From the NCBI RefSeq assembly GCF_018492665.1, contig NZ_JAFVME010000014.1, forward strand, positions 62,001 through 126,000: a stretch of DNA of 64,000 bases. Reading direction: 5' to 3'. Positions 62,398 through 64,000 of this stretch are shown here, piece after piece. The notes beneath the pieces are model-generated. The model had not been told where the DNA came from. It ran no database searches and saw only the letters and a list, made by a program, of their open reading frames with translations. A program made the translations under genes and the position numbers. Numbering within the stretch: position 1 is the stretch's first letter; each line of letters starts with the position of its first letter. This DNA is from Pedobacter sp. B4-66. Lineage in GTDB: Bacteria > Bacteroidota > Bacteroidia > Sphingobacteriales > Sphingobacteriaceae.

Positions 62398-64000
62398 TTA
62401 TCCTTTTAAAGCGGCAAGGCTTTCTTCGATCGTATTGATCTTCGATTCAGCATCTGCCTTCTTATTACGTTCGTTCTGAATGATCTCCGGTTTTGCATTT
62501 TGTACAAAACGCTCATTACTTAACTTAGCATCTACAGATTTCAAGAAACCTTGTAAATAAGTAAGTTCTCCGTTTAGGCGCTCTATTTCAACATCAACAT
62601 CGATTGCTTCATTTAAGTGAATAAAGAACTCATCATTACCCACCATAAAGTTTACAGCTCCCGGGATCTTATCGTTTACAAACTCAACCTGGTTAATGTT
62701 AGCCAGTTTGAACACAATGTTTAACCATTTCTCAAAATCTAAAGCAGAGTTTACTTTAATAGCTAAAGGAAGTGCTTCTTTAGGTGAAATTTGTTTGGTA
62801 TTTCTAACGTTTCTGATCTCAGCAACCAAACCTTTAATCACCTCTACTTCTTTAAGTAATTGTGCATCAGCATTACCAACAACAGGATAGCTTGCTACAA
62901 TACAGCACTCCAATTCACCTTTCTCGCCGAAAAGCTCATCATGCCATAGTTCTTCTGTTAAGAAAGGCATAAATGGATGTAACAACGTTAGAATCTTCTC
63001 AAAGAAACCAATGGTCACTTTTAAAGTTTCAGCATCTATAGGGTGTTGATAAGCAGGCTTAACCATTTCAAGGTACCAGGCACAGAAATCATCCCATACC
63101 AATTTATAACATGCCATCAATGCCTCAGACAGGCGGTATTGTTTAAAGTTATCTTCAATCTCAGCAAGAGCCTCATTAAAGCGATTCTCGAACCACAATA
63201 TAGCTTGCTGATTAGGATTTTCAAGATTTGCATCAACTTCCCAACCTTTAACCAATCTGAAAGCATTCCAGATTTTGTTGGCAAAATTACGGCCTTGCTC
63301 ACAGTAGCTTTCGTCGAACATTAAGTCGTTTCCGGCTGGAGAGCACAATAACATACCTACCCTTACTCCATCAGCGCCATACTTCTCAATTAACCCAATT
63401 GGATCAGGAGAATTACCTAGCGACTTAGACATTTTACGGCCTAATTTATCTCTTACAATACCTGTTAAATAAACATTTGTAAAAGGTTTTTGACCTCTAA
63501 ACTCATGTCCAGCCATGATCATACGAGCTACCCAGAAGAATAAAATCTCAGGAGCAGTTACAAGGTCATTGGTAGGATAATAATAGTTAATATCTTTATT
63601 GTCAGGATCTTTAAAACCATTAAATACAGATATTGGCCATAACCATGATGAGAACCAGGTATCCATTACATCAGGATCCTGACTTACAAAAGGAGCCAAC
63701 TGATGTTTAAAGCCGTTAGCTTCAGCCTCAGTAAATACGCCATCTATATCTTTAAGTTTTAAAAACTCATTAAGTGCTTCTTCTTTAGTTTTAGCAACAA
63801 CCCAATTGCCTTTGTCATCATACCATGCAGGAATTTGTTGTCCCCACCATAATTGTCTGCTGATGTTCCAATCCCTAACATTCTCCATCCAATGACGGTA
63901 AGTGTTTACGAACTTTTCAGGGATTAACTTAACATCACCTTCCAATACATCTCTCAATGCTGGTTTGGCCATTTCGTCCATTTTACAGAACCACTGCATA
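62398..64000 (-). CDS. valS: Valine-tRNA ligase (C-terminal 533 residues, runs off the right edge)
   Basis: The frame enters from beyond the right edge. It shows the class I synthetase catalytic core (RDWNISRQLWWGQQIPAWY, QDPDVMDTWFSSWLWP), the signature GRKMSKSLGNSPDP of KMSKS type, the anticodon-binding helical domain (about 280-430 of the part seen) and the C-terminal coiled-coil arm (ending LSNERFVQNAKPEIIQNERN onward). The HIGH motif and editing domain lie outside the window. It charges tRNA-Val in the cytoplasm. Confidence 0.97.
   Translation of the reverse strand, partial: MQWFCKMDEMAKPALRDVLEGDVKLIPEKFVNTYRHWMENVRDWNISRQLWWGQQIPAWYDDKGNWVVAKTKEEALNEFLKLKDIDGVFTEAEANGFKHQLAPFVSQDPDVMDTWFSSWLWPISVFNGFKDPDNKDINYYYPTNDLVTAPEILFFWVARMIMAGHEFRGQKPFTNVYLTGIVRDKLGRKMSKSLGNSPDPIGLIEKYGADGVRVGMLLCSPAGNDLMFDESYCEQGRNFANKIWNAFRLVKGWEVDANLENPNQQAILWFENRFNEALAEIEDNFKQYRLSEALMACYKLVWDDFCAWYLEMVKPAYQHPIDAETLKVTIGFFEKILTLLHPFMPFLTEELWHDELFGEKGELECCIVASYPVVGNADAQLLKEVEVIKGLVAEIRNVRNTKQISPKEALPLAIKVNSALDFEKWLNIVFKLANINQVEFVNDKIPGAVNFMVGNDEFFIHLNEAIDVDVEIERLNGELTYLQGFLKSVDAKLSNERFVQNAKPEIIQNERNKKADAESKINTIEESLAALKG

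Overview
The window is an AT-rich chromosomal segment from a Bacteroidota bacterium, most likely of the Sphingobacteriaceae (Pedobacter-like). The evidence is a SusC/SusD pair, several outer-membrane beta-barrel proteins, a lipidated TamA (TamL), a type IX secretion plug protein, di-heme and PVC-type cytochromes, and promoter boxes of the Bacteroidota TAnnTTTG type. The strain assignment is inference from gene content. No prophage, IS element, CRISPR array or rRNA operon was seen.

Layout. (1) 1-12.1 kb is a glycan and nutrient-uptake region: the 5' part of a GH78 rhamnosidase (minus strand), then on the plus strand a SAM-I riboswitch, a 35-codon Met/Cys-rich small ORF and a SusC/SusD pair closed by a strong terminator, then on the minus strand a second GH78, a GH95 fucosidase-type enzyme and a secreted esterase. 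(2) 12.1-20.1 kb, minus strand: a 2H phosphoesterase, a fused cytochrome c maturation protein CcsBA, an L,D-transpeptidase and a CBM9/DUF5916 outer-membrane protein. (3) 20.3-26.7 kb is a redox region: a DUF1080 lipoprotein plus a propeller/HEAT/cytochrome c protein on the plus strand, facing a di-heme lipoprotein / Rieske / porin operon on the minus strand. (4) 26.9-30.6 kb, minus strand: a cystathionine gamma-synthase-family enzyme and a TonB-dependent receptor. (5) 30.7-40.3 kb: a large exported TIM-barrel glycosidase candidate, TspO, a patatin/beta-barrel protein with a small membrane protein, TamL, and a TrmH-family RNA methyltransferase. (6) 40.3-45.1 kb: tRNA-Cys with a 58-codon basic protein, a repeat-rich spacer, pyrD, an ABC-F ATPase and the type IX secretion plug protein. 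(7) 45.1-55.8 kb: mixed metabolic and unknown genes (alpha-amylase, PAP2/beta-barrel fusion, thioesterase, cation/proton antiporter, EVE protein, two exported unknowns, serine hydrolase, alcohol dehydrogenase, holA, orphan HsdR-N domain). (8) 55.8-64 kb: a complete tripartite RND efflux operon with a divergent SufR/COG2345-like cysteine-motif regulator, then the 3' part of valS.

The most unusual place is 0.9-5.9 kb. A textbook SAM-I aptamer is followed by a possible competing helix, then by a small ORF with 4 Met and 3 Cys among 35 residues whose end is folded into a hairpin, and only then by SusC/SusD. This suggests that an outer-membrane nutrient importer is controlled by sulfur amino-acid status, although it sits between two rhamnosidase genes. 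A second sulfur-linked importer candidate is the cystathionine gamma-synthase-family enzyme plus TonB receptor at 26.9-30.6 kb. Most other genes are ordinary for the group. Several start codons were moved inward from the longest open frame because signal peptides or family starts demand it; each case is stated.
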